DNA from: Sphingomonadaceae bacterium
GTDB lineage: Bacteria; Pseudomonadota; Alphaproteobacteria; Sphingomonadales; Sphingomonadaceae
Assembly (NCBI GenBank): GCA_030147805.1
Contig: JASBUR010000048.1
Coordinates: 1 to 63,982, forward strand
Direction of reading: 5' to 3'
Length of the DNA: 63,982 bases
Below the pieces are notes generated by a model. That model saw only the letters and a list, made by a program, of their open reading frames with translations, was not told the DNA's origin and ran no database searches. The position numbers and the translations under genes are program-made. Within the stretch, counting starts at the first letter, position 1; each line of letters begins with the position of its first letter. Shown here piece by piece: positions 1 through 9,837 of the stretch.

Positions 1-288
1 AGCGCCGCGATCGGCAGCATGGACCAGTCGACGCAGGAAAATGCCGCAATGGTCGAACAGACCTCGGCCGCAGCGCGCAACCTGACCTCCGAGGTCGCGG
101 CGCTCGCCGAGCAGGCCGCCGCCTTCAAGGTCGACGACGCCGCCCCGCGCACCAGGCCCGCCGCGATCGTCCTCCAGCCCAAATCGCGCCAGCCGACGCG
201 CACCTATGTCTCGCCGGTCAAGGCGCTCCCCGCCAAGTCGAAACCCAAAGCCAACGGCCACGACGGCGACAATTGGTCGGCCTTCTAG
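1..288 (+). CDS. Methyl-accepting chemotaxis protein, C-terminal end (partial)
   Basis: This is the last 95 residues of a chemotaxis receptor whose start lies before the window. The first visible residues (SAAIGSMDQSTQENAAMVEQ) match the end of the cytoplasmic signalling coiled coil of MCPs, including the QENAAMVEQTSAA signature that follows the CheA/CheW-contacting hairpin. A low-complexity Pro/Lys-rich linker follows. The protein ends in DNWSAF, which fits the xWxxF pentapeptide by which MCPs tether CheR/CheB for adaptation. The frame is open at base 1, so ligand domain and membrane topology cannot be judged. A strong hairpin terminator follows the stop. Confidence 0.85.
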   Translation, partial: SAAIGSMDQSTQENAAMVEQTSAAARNLTSEVAALAEQAAAFKVDDAAPRTRPAAIVLQPKSRQPTRTYVSPVKALPAKSKPKANGHDGDNWSAF

Positions 289-318
289 CGCGCCCTCCCT
301 CGCGCAAACCGGCCAACA

Positions 319-350
319 GGCGCCGGCCGGGAAACCGGCCGGCGCCTTTC
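319..350. terminator. Hairpin terminator between convergent genes
   Basis: A perfect 12-bp stem (319-330 with 335-346, GGCGCCGGCCGG) closes on a GAAA tetraloop and is followed by TTTC. It lies between the chemotaxis receptor stop and the convergent M20 gene stop, so it could serve both. The U-tract is short, typical of high-GC genomes. Confidence 0.7.
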
Positions 351-370
351 GTTCACCTCGCCCGGTTGCC

Positions 371-1876
371 CTAACGTCGTGCGCCGCCGCCCGCCGAAGC
401 GAGTTCGTAGAGCAGGTCGACGTACAGCATCGTCGCCTCGTCGAGCCCGGCGACCTTGGGATCGCTGCTGCGAATCAGGAACCACTCGTCGGGCGCATGC
501 GCGCCGCCGCCGCGGCCGACGCCGAACTGGCCGGTCGGCAGTTCGAGCGGCTTGCCGTTGAAGACGACGCCCGGCCAGCTGCCGGCGTTGCGCGGCGTGA
601 TCGTGTAGGGGATTCCCGCCGTCTCGAGCACGCGCTTCTGCGCCTGGATGAAGGCGCTGTTCTCGTCGGTCTGGTTGGGGCCGTAGCCGCCGCTGACGTT
701 CACCTTCACGTCGTCGAAGCCGCGCTTGGCGAGATGCGCGTTGAGCTTGGTGACCGCCTCGTCGCGCGTCATGTCGGGCACCAGACGGAACTCGAGCTTG
801 GCCTCGGCGCGGCCGGGCAGCACGGTCTTGCCGCCGACACCGGTATAGCCGCTGACCAGCCCCTGGATGTTGACCGTCGGCTGCGACAGGAAGCGCTCGC
901 TGCTCGTCTGGAAATCCTCGTCGCCGATCCAGCGGCCGATGCCGAGCTGCTTCTTGACGTCGGTTTCGTTCTGGCTCTTCACGCCGAGCGCGATCAGTTC
1001 CTTCTGCCGCGCGGTGAGCGGCTTCACATTTTCGAACCAGCCGTCGATCGTCGGCGTATGGCCGTCGTCGGCGACGAGCGTGTCGAGCGCCTTCACCAGC
1101 CGCCAGGCCGGGCTCTCGATCCGCGCGTGGTTGCTCGAATGGACGTCGGCCTTCGGATATTTGTCGCTGGTCTCGCCGCCGACGACCAGCTGGAATTCGA
1201 CCGCGCCCTTGGCGCCGAGCGTGATCCCCGCCGATCCCTGCTTGTTCTGCGAGGCGGTCGGGATGAACACGCCGACCGTCTTCTTCAGCGCCGCGGCGAC
1301 CTCGGGCTGCGCGACGATCGTCGGGAAGTTGGGCGAGGCGATCTCCTCCTCGCCCTCCGCCACCAGCACGAGGTTGACCGGCAGCTTGCGCCCCGTCGCC
1401 TTGAACGCCTGAAGCGCGGCGAGGAAGGCCATCTCCGGCCCCTTCTGGTTGACCGCACCGCGGCCCATCAGCACCTGGCCCTCGCCCGCGCGGTCGACCA
1501 GCTTCGCTTCGAGCGGCGGCGAACTCCATTCGACCGGGTCGAACTGCTTGACGTCGTACATGAAGTAGACACCGAGCGTGACCGGCGCGCCGGCATCGAG
1601 CGTCGCGAACACCCCCGGCACGCCGCCCGAGGCGACGATCTTCGCCTCCTGGAAACCGGCGTCGAGCGCGAGGCGGCGCATATAGTCCGCCCCCTTGTCG
1701 ACGTTGAGGCCTTCGGCGGCGATCGTCGGCAGCGCGATCCAGTCGCGCAACGCCTGAACCGTCTGGTCGTGGCGCGCGACGACGGCGCTCCTGAGCTCGT
1801 CGCGGCGCGGCGTTTCTGCAAGCGCCGGCACCGCCAGCAGGCACGTCGACAACAGCAGCGTCAATGAACGCATCAA
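371..1876 (-). CDS. Secreted M20-family metallopeptidase-like protein with altered metal ligands
   Basis: The 501-residue product has a signal peptide (residues 1-20, cleavage after ALA) and M20/M25/M40 family architecture, so it should act in the periplasm. The catalytic glutamate region is intact (EGEEEI, 174-179) and so is the late His (GGAHAPDEW, H460). Other ligands are changed. The usual HxD is M106-Y-D108. The bridging Asp of GRGxxDxKG is Asn (GRGAVNQKG, N143). The Asp normally found before the 'Pro-x-Ile-x-x-G-x-x-G' strand is missing (FIPTASQNKQG, 204-214). It may be a pseudo-enzyme or have different metal use; the family assignment is firmer than activity. It is transcribed divergently from tamA. 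Confidence 0.8.
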   Translation of the reverse strand: MMRSLTLLLSTCLLAVPALAETPRRDELRSAVVARHDQTVQALRDWIALPTIAAEGLNVDKGADYMRRLALDAGFQEAKIVASGGVPGVFATLDAGAPVTLGVYFMYDVKQFDPVEWSSPPLEAKLVDRAGEGQVLMGRGAVNQKGPEMAFLAALQAFKATGRKLPVNLVLVAEGEEEIASPNFPTIVAQPEVAAALKKTVGVFIPTASQNKQGSAGITLGAKGAVEFQLVVGGETSDKYPKADVHSSNHARIESPAWRLVKALDTLVADDGHTPTIDGWFENVKPLTARQKELIALGVKSQNETDVKKQLGIGRWIGDEDFQTSSERFLSQPTVNIQGLVSGYTGVGGKTVLPGRAEAKLEFRLVPDMTRDEAVTKLNAHLAKRGFDDVKVNVSGGYGPNQTDENSAFIQAQKRVLETAGIPYTITPRNAGSWPGVVFNGKPLELPTGQFGVGRGGGAHAPDEWFLIRSSDPKVAGLDEATMLYVDLLYELASAGGGARR

Positions 1877-2095
1877 TTTTCCTTCTCCTGAGCAGCTTGG
1901 AGAGTGGCGCAGCAGGACGCGCCCGTCCAGAGTCGGCGCCCTCCCGCGCCGCGCTATGCGGGGCGCGCACCGTTGACGTCAGGTCGTTGCGGGGTGGGAA
2001 GGCCGCAGCGCGCACGCGCGCCCTCGAAAAATGCTGCCGAACCATTCGCGCGCCGCAGCGTTGCGGTGTCTGTGGGTTGGTTGAAGCTACGTTCG

Positions 2096-3970
2096 ATGGC
2101 GGTCGGGATCGCCTCGCTTACCGGTGCGCCGGTGTTGGCGCAGGCGCCGTTGCCGGAGATTCCCGGCATCGAGGTGCCCTGGCCCCAGCTTCCGCCGCCG
2201 ACCTCGGCAACCACCGCGGAGAGCGAGGTTCCCGACGAGATCCGCTACGATGTCGAGCTGCTCGGGCTCGACGACGTCGACCTCGCAGGCGCCTTCCGCG
2301 ACCGCTCCGAACTCGGTCGCAGCGGCAGGGCCGACAACGCCGGTGAAATCGACGCGCGCGCCCAGGCCGACGTCGCGACGATCGAGCGGCTGCTCGAAAG
2401 CGAAGGCTATTATGCCGGCGCCGTCGCGGTCGATTCGCAACCCGTCGAGGACGATCCGGCCCGCGTGCGGATCACGCTCACCGTCGCGCCCGGCGAGCGC
2501 TATCGCTTCGCTGAAATCAATCTCACGGCGCCACCGGCGGCGCCCGAGCCGCTGATCCGCGAGACGCTGGCGCTCGAGCCCGGCCAGCCGATTGTCGCCG
2601 AGGAGGTGATCGGCGCCGAGAACCGCGTGCGGCTGGTGCTCCCCGAACGCGGCTATCCCTTCGTCGAGGTCGGCACGCGCGACGTGCTGCTCGACGATGC
2701 GGCGCACAGCGGCATCTACACGCTCCCCGTCGACAGCGGCCCGCTGTCGCGGTTCGGTGCGGTGCGTCTTGAAGGCGGGCAGCCGTTCAGCGACGAACAT
2801 GCCGCGGTGCTGGCGCGCTTCGATCCCGGCGAGGGCTGGGACAGCCGGCTCGTGGAGGATTATCGCCAGGCGATGGTGGCGACCGGGCTGTTCTCGACCG
2901 TCGCGGTCCGCCCGGTCGATACCGGCGAGCGCAACGCCGACGGTACCGCCGTCGTCGACCTCGTCGCCGAGACCGAGGTCGGCCCGCTGCGCACGCTCGG
3001 CGCGAGCGCCGGCTATTCGACCGGCGAAGGCTTTCGCGTCGAGGGGCTGTGGCGCCATCGCAATCTCGTTTCGCCCGAGGGCGCGCTGACCCTGCGCGCG
3101 GTTGCGGGCACGCAGGAACAGCGGCTGGGCAGCGAACTCCGGCTGTCGAACTTCCGCCAGCGCGATCGCTCGCTGGCGCTGATCGCCGACGTCGCGCGCG
3201 AGAGCCGCGAGGCCTATGATGCGCAGACGATCACGCTGTCGGGGCGGCTGTCGCGCGAGAGCACGCCGATCTGGCAAAAGCGCTGGACCTATGCGATCGG
3301 CGCCGAGCTGATCGGCTCGCGCGAGCGCGAGCGCGGCACGCAGCGCCTGATCGACGGCCGCCGCACCTTCTTCATCGGCGCGCTGCCCGGTCAGCTCGGC
3401 TTCGACGCCTCCGACAGTCTGCTCGACCCGACGCGCGGCTTCCGCGTCACCGGCCGCGTCAGCCCCGAGGCGTCACTGCAGTCGGGCGCCTTCGGCTATG
3501 TCCGCACGCTCGCCGACGCCAGCGCCTATTATCCGGCATCGGACAGCATCGTGCTCGCCGCGCGCGTCCGCGGCGGCGCCATCCTCGGCGCCGACCGCGA
3601 CCGCATCGCGCCGTCGCGCCGCTATTACGCCGGCGGCGGCGGCTCGGTGCGCGGCTACGGTTTCCAGGACATCGGCCCGCGCGACGCCGAGGGCGATCCG
3701 CTCGGCGGCAAGGCGATCGTCGAGCTGAGCGCCGAGGCGCGCTTCCGCTTCCGCGCCTTCGGCCAGGAGGTCGGGCTGGTGCCCTTCGTCGACGCAGGCA
3801 ACGTCTATCCCAACGGACCCAACATCAGCGGGCTTCGCTACGGCGCCGGCATCGGCGCGCGCTACTATAGCGCCTTCGGGCCGATCCGCTTCGACGTGGC
3901 GACGCCGCTCAACCCGCGCAGCGGCGATCCCAGCGTCGCCATCTACGTCTCGATCGGCCAGGCCTTCTGA
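2096..3970 (+). CDS. tamA: TamA, outer-membrane Omp85-family translocation factor
   Basis: TamA is an outer-membrane beta-barrel that works with TamB in inserting autotransporters and other outer-membrane proteins and in lipid transport. The product (624 residues from this ATG) has a short signal peptide ending in VLAQ, then POTRA-like repeats (about residues 60-290), then an Omp85 barrel. The barrel has the VRGY lid motif (GGSVRGYGFQDIGP) and a C-terminal aromatic residue (IGQAF). The frame stays open to 1904, but those residues would mask the signal peptide. TTG 2081 (MKLRSMAVG...) would give a better charged n-region and is a fair alternative start; no clear Shine-Dalgarno decides it. The stop overlaps the tamB start by one base, so the two are translationally coupled. 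Confidence 0.9.
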   Translation: MAVGIASLTGAPVLAQAPLPEIPGIEVPWPQLPPPTSATTAESEVPDEIRYDVELLGLDDVDLAGAFRDRSELGRSGRADNAGEIDARAQADVATIERLLESEGYYAGAVAVDSQPVEDDPARVRITLTVAPGERYRFAEINLTAPPAAPEPLIRETLALEPGQPIVAEEVIGAENRVRLVLPERGYPFVEVGTRDVLLDDAAHSGIYTLPVDSGPLSRFGAVRLEGGQPFSDEHAAVLARFDPGEGWDSRLVEDYRQAMVATGLFSTVAVRPVDTGERNADGTAVVDLVAETEVGPLRTLGASAGYSTGEGFRVEGLWRHRNLVSPEGALTLRAVAGTQEQRLGSELRLSNFRQRDRSLALIADVARESREAYDAQTITLSGRLSRESTPIWQKRWTYAIGAELIGSRERERGTQRLIDGRRTFFIGALPGQLGFDASDSLLDPTRGFRVTGRVSPEASLQSGAFGYVRTLADASAYYPASDSIVLAARVRGGAILGADRDRIAPSRRYYAGGGGSVRGYGFQDIGPRDAEGDPLGGKAIVELSAEARFRFRAFGQEVGLVPFVDAGNVYPNGPNISGLRYGAGIGARYYSAFGPIRFDVATPLNPRSGDPSVAIYVSIGQAF

Positions 3971-6900
3971 TGGCGCCCCCCGAAAGCGCCCCCGCCGACC
4001 ATGGCACCGAAGTCGTCGTCCGCATCCTCGGCACGATCGCGCTGACGCTGCTGGCGCTGGCGGTGCTCGCCATCCTCGCGCTCGCCGCGCTCAACAGCGG
4101 CCCGGGCCGGGCCTTCCTCGCCCGCCAGCTCGAAGGCCTTTCGCCCGAATCGGGCCTGAAGATCGAGGTGGGACGGCTCGAGGGGTCGCTCTATGGCCGG
4201 CTGCGCATCCGCGACCTGCGGCTGAGCGATCCGCAGGGCGTCTTCGCGACCTCGCCGCTGGTCGAACTCGACTGGCGGCCGGCGGCGCTGATCCAGAAGC
4301 ATGTCGCGATCAACGCGCTGACGGCGCAGACGGTGCGCGTGCTGCGCCTGCCGGCGTTCAACGAGACCGCGAGCGACGGGCCGCTGCTTCCGGATATCGA
4401 CATCAGCGTCGGTCGTCTCGCCGTCGACCGCATCGTCCTCGATCCGCCGGTGGCCGGCCGGCGCCACGTGCTGGCGCTCGACGGGCGCGCCGATATCGCC
4501 GACCGCCGCGCGGTGATCGTCGCCGATGCGCGCGCCGCGGCGGGCGATCGCTTGCGCCTCGACCTCGACGCCGTCCCCGACGACGACCGCCTCGACATCG
4601 ATCTCGCGCTCGTCGCCCCGGTGGGCGGTGTCGTCGACGGACTGGCGGGACTCGGCCGGCCGCTCACCGCGCGCCTCGCCGGCGAGGGAAGCTGGTCGAG
4701 CTGGCGCGGCACCGCGACCGCGGCGCTCGGCGACGCGCCGCTCCTCGACCTCCGGCTCGGCGGACGCAACGGCAGCTTCACGCTTGCCGGCACGGCGCGA
4801 CCCGCTGCGCTGCTGTCGGGCGCGCCGGCGCGCCTGCTGGCGCCCGCGCTCGCGCTCAACGGCACGGCGCGCCTCGTCGAACGGCGCGCCGACCTGGTGT
4901 TGCGCGCCGCCTCCGACGCGCTCGACGTCTCGGCGCGCGGTCGCGTCGACCTCGCCGCCGGCCGTTTCGGCAATCTGCGCGTCGACGCGCGCCTCCTGAA
5001 GCCCGAGGCGATGTTCGACGACGCGCGCGGCCGCGACGCGCGGCTGTCGCTCAGGCTCGACGGTCCCTTTGCGACCCCCACCATCGACTATCGCGTCGAT
5101 GCCGCGGCACTGGCGTTCGGCGAGACCGGCATCGAGGGGTTCCACGCCGAGGGCCGCACCCGGCTTGCCGGCACCGGACCGGTCGTCGTGCCCGTCGCGG
5201 CGAGCATCGCGCGCGTTACCGGTGTCGACGAGACGGTGGGCGGCGTGCTGCGCGGCCTGGCGATCAACGGCACACTGCGCGTCACCCCCGAGCAGCTGCT
5301 GTCGGACGACCTGCGCATTCGCTCGGCGCAGCTCAACGCCACCGCCATGCTGTCGATGACCTTCGCCACCGGCGACTATGACGTCGCGCTGCGCGGCGCG
5401 ATCAACCGTTACACCTTCCCCGGTCTCGGCGTCATCGACCTCACCACCGATGCCCGCCTCGTCCCGACCGCCAGCGGCGAGACGCGAATCAGCGGCAACG
5501 TCGTGGCCCGCGTCCGCCGCCTCGACAACGCGGCGCTGCGCGACGCGCTCGGCGGGCTGCCCACCGTCACCGCCGCCTTCGAGCGCCGGCCCGACGGGAC
5601 GATCCGCTTCGAGCGCGGCCGCGTCGTCGCGCCCAAGCTGCGGATCGCCGACGCCCGCGGCATCTACCGGCCCGACGGCACCGTCGTCGTCGACGCGCGC
5701 GGCACCTCGACCGACTATGGGCCCTTCACCGTCCATGCCGAAGGGCCGGCGGCGCGTCCGGCGATCCGGCTGCGGGCGGCGCGGCCGAGCGTCGGGGTGC
5801 AGCTCAGCGATCTGGCCGTCGATCTCACGCCGACCGCGGCGGGCTACGGCATCACGGCGCGCGCCGGCTCGCCTTACGGCCCGATCGCGGCGCGCGCGCG
5901 GCTGGCGCTGGGCGATGGCCCGCTCGCAGTCGACGTCGACTCGGTTCGAGTGGCGGGGCTGACGGCGCGCGGCCGCGTCGTGCAGACCGCTGCGGGCCCG
6001 TTCGCCGGAACGCTGACCATCGGCGGCTCGGGGATCAGCGGCACGGTTCAGCTTGCCGCCGCAGGCGCCATCCAGCGCATCGATGCCGCGTTGCGTGCCA
6101 CCAAGGCCAGCCTGGCGCTCGACGAGCCCGTGCTCATCGCGCAGGGCAACGCCACCGCCACGGCGCTGCTGTATCCCGACGCGCCGGCGATCAGTGGGCG
6201 CGCTTCGATCCGCGGCCTGCGCCGCGGCGGGCTGGCGCTGACGCGGGCCGAAGCCGATGGCAATTATCGCGGCGGGCGCGGCACCGCGACGCTCAGCGCT
6301 GCGGGGCGTAACGGTGTGCCGTTCGCGCTCGCCGTCGACGCCGGCTTCGCCCCCGGCCGCCTCACCATCGGCGCCTCGGGCAGCGCCAACCGCGTCGAGC
6401 TCAAGCTGGCCGCACCCGCCGAACTCGTCGCGGTGCCGGGCGGCTGGCGGCTGCTGCCGGCGACGGTCGAGCTCGGATCGGGCCGCGCCGAGATCGCCGG
6501 CACCTTTGCCGACCGCCAGGAAATCAGCGCACGGCTGATCAACGTCGATCTCGGCATCAGCCGCGCGATCAGCCCCGAGCTTCGTCTCGGCGGCCGGCTG
6601 TCGGGCGACATCGATGCGCTGCTGCCGCCGCGCGGCGCGCCGCAGATTACCGCCGGCCTGTCGATCCTGGGACTGACGCGGTCGAGCCTCGCCGGCACCT
6701 CGCGCCCGGTCGACATCGGTATCAACGCCGCGCTCGCGGCGACCGGCGGCGCGGTGCGCGCCCGGCTGCGCCGGGGCTCGGACATCGTCGGCCAGCTGCA
6801 GGCGCGGCTGGCGCCGCTTCCGGGCAATGCGTCGGACCCGCCGCTCGAACGGCTGCTGGCCGCCCCGATGGTCGGCAACTTCCGCTATGACGGCCCCGCC

Positions 6901-8166
6901 GAGGCGCTGTGGGCGCTGTCGGGCGTCACCGGCCACGAGGTGCGCGGGCCGCTCGTCGTCGCCGCCGACTTCCGCGGCCGGGTCAGCGAGCCGCAGGTGA
7001 GCGGCACGGCGCGCGCGCAAGGCCTGCGCTACGACAATCTCGCTTTCGGCACCTCGGTGCGCGACATCGCGCTCGACAGCCGCTTCGCCGGTGCGCGCTT
7101 CGACCTGCTGTCGCTGACCGGCCGCACCGGCGAGTCGGGGACGATCAGCGCGCGCGGCACCGCCGACCTGTCGGCCGCGCGCGGCTTCCCGGCCAATATC
7201 GAGGCGCAGCTCGATCGCGCCCGGCTGGCATCGCGCGACGATCTCGCCGCGACGCTCACCGGGCCGCTGCGGCTGACCAACGGGCGAAGCGGCGCCCGCG
7301 TGAGCGGCGACCTCCAGGTCGAATCGGCGCGCTACAACATCGCGCGCGATACCGGCGCCACCGACATCCCGACGCTCGCGGTTCGCCGCGTCCCCGCCCC
7401 CGGCGCGGTGCCGCCGCGACCCGCCGCGACAGCGGCAGCCGCAGCCCCCTCGACGATCGCGCTCGACGTTCGCGCCCGCGCCAACAACGGCATCCGCGCC
7501 GAAGGCATGGGGCTCGAATCCGAATGGGAGGCCGACGTACGCGCCGGCGGCACCGCCACCGCCCCGCGCCTCACCGGCACGATCGACCTGGTGCGCGGCA
7601 CCTTCTCCTTCGCCGGCCGCCGCTTCGACCTGACGCGCGGCACCGTGCGGATGACCGGCAGCAACCCGCCCAATCCGACGGTCGACATCGTCGCCGAGGC
7701 GCAGATCGACGAGATCACCGCGACGATCACCGTCGGCGGCACCGCCACCGCGCCCGTCATCGCCTTCTCGTCGGTGCCGCAGCTGCCGCAGGACGAGGTG
7801 CTGTCGCGCATGCTGTTCGGTCGCTCGGTCGGCGAATTGTCGGCCATCCAGGCGCTGCAGCTCGCCAGCTCGGTCGCCTCGCTGCGCGGCGGCGGCGGCG
7901 GCTTGAACCCGCTCGGCAAGCTGCGCCAGGCGACGGGCTTCGACCGCTTCCGCGTGCTCGGCTCGGACCGCGACGCCGGCCGCGGCACGTCGCTCGCCGT
8001 CGGCGAATATCTCGGCGACAACGTCTATGTCGAGGTGACGACCGACATCCGCGGCTATACCGCGACGCAGCTCGAGATCGCGCTGTCGAAGGCGCTGTCG
8101 ATCATCACCCAGGTCGGCGGCTCGGGCGACACCAACGTCGGACTCCGCTACGGCAAGGATTACTGA
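3970..8166 (+). CDS. tamB: TamB, translocation and assembly module subunit
   Basis: TamB is a very long inner-membrane-anchored AsmA-like protein that spans the periplasm and contacts TamA; the family forms a hydrophobic groove thought to carry phospholipids. The 1398-residue product starts with one membrane anchor (about residues 17-42), followed by more than a thousand residues of beta-rich repeats. It ends in the DUF490/TamB domain (about 1040-1398, including the PQDEVLSRMLFGR motif typical of the family end). ATG overlaps the tamA stop (TGATG). The 3' end overlaps the convergent hydrolase gene by 7 bases, leaving no room for a separate terminator. Confidence 0.93.
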   Translation: MAPPESAPADHGTEVVVRILGTIALTLLALAVLAILALAALNSGPGRAFLARQLEGLSPESGLKIEVGRLEGSLYGRLRIRDLRLSDPQGVFATSPLVELDWRPAALIQKHVAINALTAQTVRVLRLPAFNETASDGPLLPDIDISVGRLAVDRIVLDPPVAGRRHVLALDGRADIADRRAVIVADARAAAGDRLRLDLDAVPDDDRLDIDLALVAPVGGVVDGLAGLGRPLTARLAGEGSWSSWRGTATAALGDAPLLDLRLGGRNGSFTLAGTARPAALLSGAPARLLAPALALNGTARLVERRADLVLRAASDALDVSARGRVDLAAGRFGNLRVDARLLKPEAMFDDARGRDARLSLRLDGPFATPTIDYRVDAAALAFGETGIEGFHAEGRTRLAGTGPVVVPVAASIARVTGVDETVGGVLRGLAINGTLRVTPEQLLSDDLRIRSAQLNATAMLSMTFATGDYDVALRGAINRYTFPGLGVIDLTTDARLVPTASGETRISGNVVARVRRLDNAALRDALGGLPTVTAAFERRPDGTIRFERGRVVAPKLRIADARGIYRPDGTVVVDARGTSTDYGPFTVHAEGPAARPAIRLRAARPSVGVQLSDLAVDLTPTAAGYGITARAGSPYGPIAARARLALGDGPLAVDVDSVRVAGLTARGRVVQTAAGPFAGTLTIGGSGISGTVQLAAAGAIQRIDAALRATKASLALDEPVLIAQGNATATALLYPDAPAISGRASIRGLRRGGLALTRAEADGNYRGGRGTATLSAAGRNGVPFALAVDAGFAPGRLTIGASGSANRVELKLAAPAELVAVPGGWRLLPATVELGSGRAEIAGTFADRQEISARLINVDLGISRAISPELRLGGRLSGDIDALLPPRGAPQITAGLSILGLTRSSLAGTSRPVDIGINAALAATGGAVRARLRRGSDIVGQLQARLAPLPGNASDPPLERLLAAPMVGNFRYDGPAEALWALSGVTGHEVRGPLVVAADFRGRVSEPQVSGTARAQGLRYDNLAFGTSVRDIALDSRFAGARFDLLSLTGRTGESGTISARGTADLSAARGFPANIEAQLDRARLASRDDLAATLTGPLRLTNGRSGARVSGDLQVESARYNIARDTGATDIPTLAVRRVPAPGAVPPRPAATAAAAAPSTIALDVRARANNGIRAEGMGLESEWEADVRAGGTATAPRLTGTIDLVRGTFSFAGRRFDLTRGTVRMTGSNPPNPTVDIVAEAQIDEITATITVGGTATAPVIAFSSVPQLPQDEVLSRMLFGRSVGELSAIQALQLASSVASLRGGGGGLNPLGKLRQATGFDRFRVLGSDRDAGRGTSLAVGEYLGDNVYVEVTTDIRGYTATQLEIALSKALSIITQVGGSGDTNVGLRYGKDY

Positions 8167-9089
8167 GCGACGACGCTGCTTCCGCTGCGCGGCAGCCAGG
8201 CCTCCAGGATGGCATTGACCGCCTCGGGCGCCTCCTGCTGCACCCAGTGGCTCACCGCCGGCAGTCGGCGCAGCGTGAAGTCGCGGACATGCGCCTCGGT
8301 GCCCGCGGTGGTGGCAATGTCGAGCGCGACGTCCGCTTCGCCCCAGATCAGCAGCGTCGGCACCTCGATCGGTGGATAGGCTTCGCTCGAGGTGAGCGTG
8401 CGGTTGCGCGCCGCGGCGCGGTACCAGTTGATCATCGCGGTCATCGCCCCCGGCGCCTGCGCGGCGCGGGCATAGACGTCGAGGTCGGCGCGCGGGAAGC
8501 GGCGCTTGTCGACCGCGCTTTCGCTGAACGCCCGGCGTACCGCGCGCGCGTCGTCGGCGGTCAGCAGCTTCTCGGGCAGCCAGGGCAGCTGGAAGAAGAA
8601 CATGTACCAGCTCTTCTTCAGCTGCTTCCACGTCCTCAGCTCGCGCGCGAAGCAGGCCGGGTGGGGACAGTTCATCACCACCAGCCGGGCGAGCGGCCGG
8701 GCGCGCTGGATCGCGAAATGCCAGGCGATCGCGCCGCCCCAGTCATGCGCGATCAACGTCACCTCGGTCGCGCCGCTGGCGTCGATCAGCGCCGCGGCAT
8801 CGGCGACGAGCTGGTCGGCATCATAGGCGGCGATGCCCTGCGGGCGGCTCGAGCGGCCATAGCCGCGCTGATTAGGGGCCCAGACGCGATAGCCCATGCC
8901 GGCGAGCAGCGGCATCTGGTGGCGCCACGAGAAGTTGAGCTCGGGAAAGCCGTGGAGGAGGAGCGCCAGCCGGCCGCCGCCACCTCCCTCCGGGGCCGCC
9001 TCGGCGACCTCGAAGCGCAGCCCGTTCGCTTCCACCCAGCGGTTGCGGATGCCGCTCGAGGGGTCGGGGTCCCAGCTCCATTCGGACAT
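8160..9089 (-). CDS. Alpha/beta hydrolase, epoxide-hydrolase type
   Basis: The 309-residue cytosolic protein has the alpha/beta-hydrolase fold in its epoxide hydrolase branch. The oxyanion-hole motif is HGFPE (46-50). The nucleophile is Asp (AHDWGG, D116) rather than Ser, as in epoxide hydrolases and haloalkane dehalogenases. A lid tyrosine lies in NWYRA (Y223). The acid is D253 or D257 (WGEADVALD) and the base H281 (SHWVQQE). It is likely to open epoxide rings by an ester intermediate; haloalkane dehalogenase is less likely because of HGFPE and the lid tyrosine. The substrate is unknown. The gene is convergent with tamB and stands alone. Confidence 0.85.
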   Translation of the reverse strand: MSEWSWDPDPSSGIRNRWVEANGLRFEVAEAAPEGGGGGRLALLLHGFPELNFSWRHQMPLLAGMGYRVWAPNQRGYGRSSRPQGIAAYDADQLVADAAALIDASGATEVTLIAHDWGGAIAWHFAIQRARPLARLVVMNCPHPACFARELRTWKQLKKSWYMFFFQLPWLPEKLLTADDARAVRRAFSESAVDKRRFPRADLDVYARAAQAPGAMTAMINWYRAAARNRTLTSSEAYPPIEVPTLLIWGEADVALDIATTAGTEAHVRDFTLRRLPAVSHWVQQEAPEAVNAILEAWLPRSGSSVVAQ

Positions 9090-9149
9090 CGACGTCTCCT
9101 GCTCTCGCGCCCGAGCATAGCGCCTTCCGCCGCGGCGAAAACGCGCGTT

Positions 9150-9794
9150 CTAGGGAGCGAAGCCGAAGCCCTGCATCGTCGTCGGCATCACCGCCACCGC
9201 CTCGATCGGCTCGGCGTCCTCGCGATAGGGAATGGTCACCGCGCGGGCATGCAGCTGCAGCCCGGCGCCCTTGCCGTAGACCGGATCGCCGACGATCGGA
9301 TGGCCGAGATGGGCGGCGTGGACGCGGATCTGGTGCGTGCGCCCGGTCCTGGGGCGGAATTCGACGAGCGCCTTGCCGCCCTTGCGGTCGAGCACGCGCC
9401 AATCGGTCGACGCCGGCTTGCCCCTGGGGTCGACGACGATCCGCCAGCCGTCGGCCTTCGACGTGATCTTGAGCAGCGGCGCCTCGACGCTGCCGGAATC
9501 GGCCGCGGGCTCGCCCGACAGCACCGCCCAGTAGATCTTCTCGACGCGACCCGCCTCGAACAGCTGGCCGAGGCGCTTGGTCGCCTTGGGATGACGGCCG
9601 AGCACGAGGCAACCCGAGGTGTCGCGATCGAGCCGATGCGCCGCCTGCGGCTGGCGATGGAATCCGAAGCGCAGTGCGTCGAGATGATCGTCGAGGCTGC
9701 GCGGCGTCGCTGGCCCCGGATGGACGGCGAGGCCCGCCGGCTTGTCGATGACGAGGACGTGCGCGTCGATGTGGAGAACCCGGCCGGTGAACAT
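9150..9794 (-). CDS. RluA-family pseudouridine synthase
   Basis: The 214-residue enzyme belongs to the RluA family, which isomerises uridine to pseudouridine in rRNA or tRNA. The catalytic Asp is in HRLDRDTSG (D56). Family strands around RTGRTHQIRVH (about 147-158) and the GDPVYG motif are present. There is no S4 domain, so it is of the short, stand-alone type like RluA or TruC. The exact target base cannot be told from sequence alone. It runs opposite to infA, and the region between them holds the infA promoter. Confidence 0.88.
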   Translation of the reverse strand: MFTGRVLHIDAHVLVIDKPAGLAVHPGPATPRSLDDHLDALRFGFHRQPQAAHRLDRDTSGCLVLGRHPKATKRLGQLFEAGRVEKIYWAVLSGEPAADSGSVEAPLLKITSKADGWRIVVDPRGKPASTDWRVLDRKGGKALVEFRPRTGRTHQIRVHAAHLGHPIVGDPVYGKGAGLQLHARAVTIPYREDAEPIEAVAVMPTTMQGFGFAP

Positions 9795-9837
9795 CCCGCC
9801 CGCCTAGCACCCTGCGGTCCGTTCTCCTACGCCAGCC

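Noticed and set aside
3943..8631. A 1562-codon open frame on the strand opposite tamB
   Set aside because: It is an antisense shadow of a high-GC gene: Arg/Ala/Asp-rich low-complexity translation, no family motif, and it covers tamB and part of the hydrolase gene, both clear genes.
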